DNA from: SURF-24 sp964537965
GTDB taxonomy: Bacteria > Bacteroidota > Ignavibacteria > Ignavibacteriales > SURF-24
Assembly (NCBI GenBank): GCA_964537965.1
Contig: CAZIDB010000256.1
Location: 1 to 6,447, forward strand
Length of the DNA: 6,447 nucleotides
Direction: 5' to 3'
Shown: positions 5,590-6,447 of the stretch, piece by piece
Position numbering within the stretch: position 1 is the first letter of the stretch
How the letters are laid out: each line of letters opens with the position of its first letter
Notes under the pieces: generated by a model
What the model saw: the letters and a program-made list of their open reading frames with translations, nothing else
What the model was told of the DNA's origin: nothing
The model's database searches: none
Position numbers and translations under genes: made by a program

Positions 5590-6447
5590 TTAAAAAACTT
5601 CCTCCAGGATTTTAATAGCAGCATGGACTTCTTCAAAGCTTACATCAAGATGAGTAACTGCTCTAAAAGTATTTATCTTTCCTCCGGACAGAAGTAATCC
5701 CTTTGCTTTACACTTATTGATAGCTTCATCCGTAGTTATTTTAAGCGGTTTGAAGATTAGAATATTTGTCTGAACACTTTCCATATCAATTTCAAGATTA
5801 GGATTTTTATTTATTGCATCGGCAAGTATTTTTGCTTTTTCATGATCTTCTTTTAACCTTTCCCTGTTATTCTGAAGCGCATACAAACCGGCAGCAGCAA
5901 TTACTCCAACCTGGCGCATTCCTCCGCCCCACGCCTTACGGATACGAAAAGCTTTGTTAATCATTTCTTTTGTAGATGCAATTACAGATCCTACCGGTGC
6001 ACCCAATCCTTTCGAAAGACAACAGGAAACAGTATCAAAATATTTTGCATATTCATTAACAGGAATTCCCGTTTCAACAGTAGCATTCCATATCCTTGCA
6101 CCATCAAGATGCATATACAAATTACACTTATCTGCAACTTCTCTTAATGCTTTTATATTTTCTATCGGATGAATTGTACCGCCGGCACGGTTATGTGTAT
6201 TTTCAACCTCAATAACTCTTGTCCTTGGCATATAATAAGCGGAAACAGGGCGAATAACTTCTTCTATCTGGGCAGGAGAAATAACGCCAAGTTTACCATC
6301 CAACGGAAAAAGTTGAATACCGCTTAAAGCTGCAGGTGAACCGGATTCATAATTAAAAATGTGGCAATCCTTTTCGCAGATAATTTCATCGCCGGGTTCT
6401 GTAAGAATACGAAGACAAATCTGGTTTGCCATTGTACCGCTTGGAAC
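5590..6447 (-). CDS. Low-specificity L-threonine aldolase, N-terminus cut by right edge
   Basis: This PLP enzyme (fold type I) cleaves L-threonine or L-allo-threonine to glycine and acetaldehyde in the cytoplasm. The frame is open to the last base: VPSGTMANQ begins at 6447, so the ATG at 6430-6432 is an internal Met and not the start. From memory of E. coli LtaE, about 54 residues are missing. The 285 visible residues contain ENTHNRAGG, MHLDGAR (Asp115 and Arg118, PLP contacts), CLSKGLGAPVGS with the Schiff-base Lys146, and the RKAWGGGMRQVG segment, and end with the AVTHLDVS motif shared with LtaE. All key residues present in the window are intact. The full length would be near 340, normal for the family. 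It lies 70 nt upstream of DUF4160 on the same strand. The symbol ltaE would fit but is not certain. Confidence 0.95.
   Translation of the reverse strand, partial: VPSGTMANQICLRILTEPGDEIICEKDCHIFNYESGSPAALSGIQLFPLDGKLGVISPAQIEEVIRPVSAYYMPRTRVIEVENTHNRAGGTIHPIENIKALREVADKCNLYMHLDGARIWNATVETGIPVNEYAKYFDTVSCCLSKGLGAPVGSVIASTKEMINKAFRIRKAWGGGMRQVGVIAAAGLYALQNNRERLKEDHEKAKILADAINKNPNLEIDMESVQTNILIFKPLKITTDEAINKCKAKGLLLSGGKINTFRAVTHLDVSFEEVHAAIKILEEVF

Noticed and set aside
5590..6432. Threonine aldolase starting at the ATG at 6432
   Set aside because: The upstream codons read VPSGT in frame to the window edge, a conserved internal motif of the enzyme; the gene is truncated, not started there.

Overview
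The window looks like a metagenome-type scaffold from an AT-rich (roughly one-third G+C by eye) member of the Bacteroidota/Ignavibacteria/Chlorobi assemblage. The evidence is an outer-membrane DUF1207-type protein ending in Phe, a 'TTGCGAGGAG...GAAGCAATCT' palindromic repeat of a kind common in that group, and AAGGAG-like ribosome binding sites. The lineage is an inference. All genes except one lie on the minus strand, and both edges cut through genes.

Left part (1-2241, all minus). A protein truncated by the left edge pairs an N-terminal Mrr/REase-like motif (GDGGNDGY ... FQVYSP) with TPR-like helices; it is a possible conflict or defence effector. Upstream of it lies an unrecognised 137-residue protein with an internal 'PPxxxLxF' repeat. 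Next is a clear aquaporin Z gene with its own rho-independent terminator.

Centre (2242-3223). A 314-bp divergent intergenic region separates aqpZ from the only plus-strand gene, a short SlyD-like FKBP peptidyl-prolyl isomerase. This is followed by a 133-bp imperfect palindromic MITE/REP-like element that ends in a T-tract.

Right part (3224-6447, all minus). A DUF1207-type outer-membrane protein is interrupted by an assembly artefact: 100 Ns flanked by two identical 55-bp copies. Collapsing the 155 extra bases restores one 289-residue reading frame with a C-terminal Phe. Upstream of it is a tightly packed three-gene unit, DUF4160 -> DUF2442 -> PolB-type DEDDy 3'-5' exonuclease, with a 20-nt overlap and then a 1-nt gap. 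It is preceded by a promoter-like sequence. The right edge cuts a low-specificity L-threonine aldolase, which lacks about 54 N-terminal residues.

The most interesting items are the truncated REase-like/TPR protein, the coupling of a toxin-antitoxin-like DUF4160/DUF2442 pair to an exonuclease, the palindromic element, and the unmerged-contig artefact that hides an intact gene. No CRISPR array, tRNA, rRNA or transposase gene was seen.
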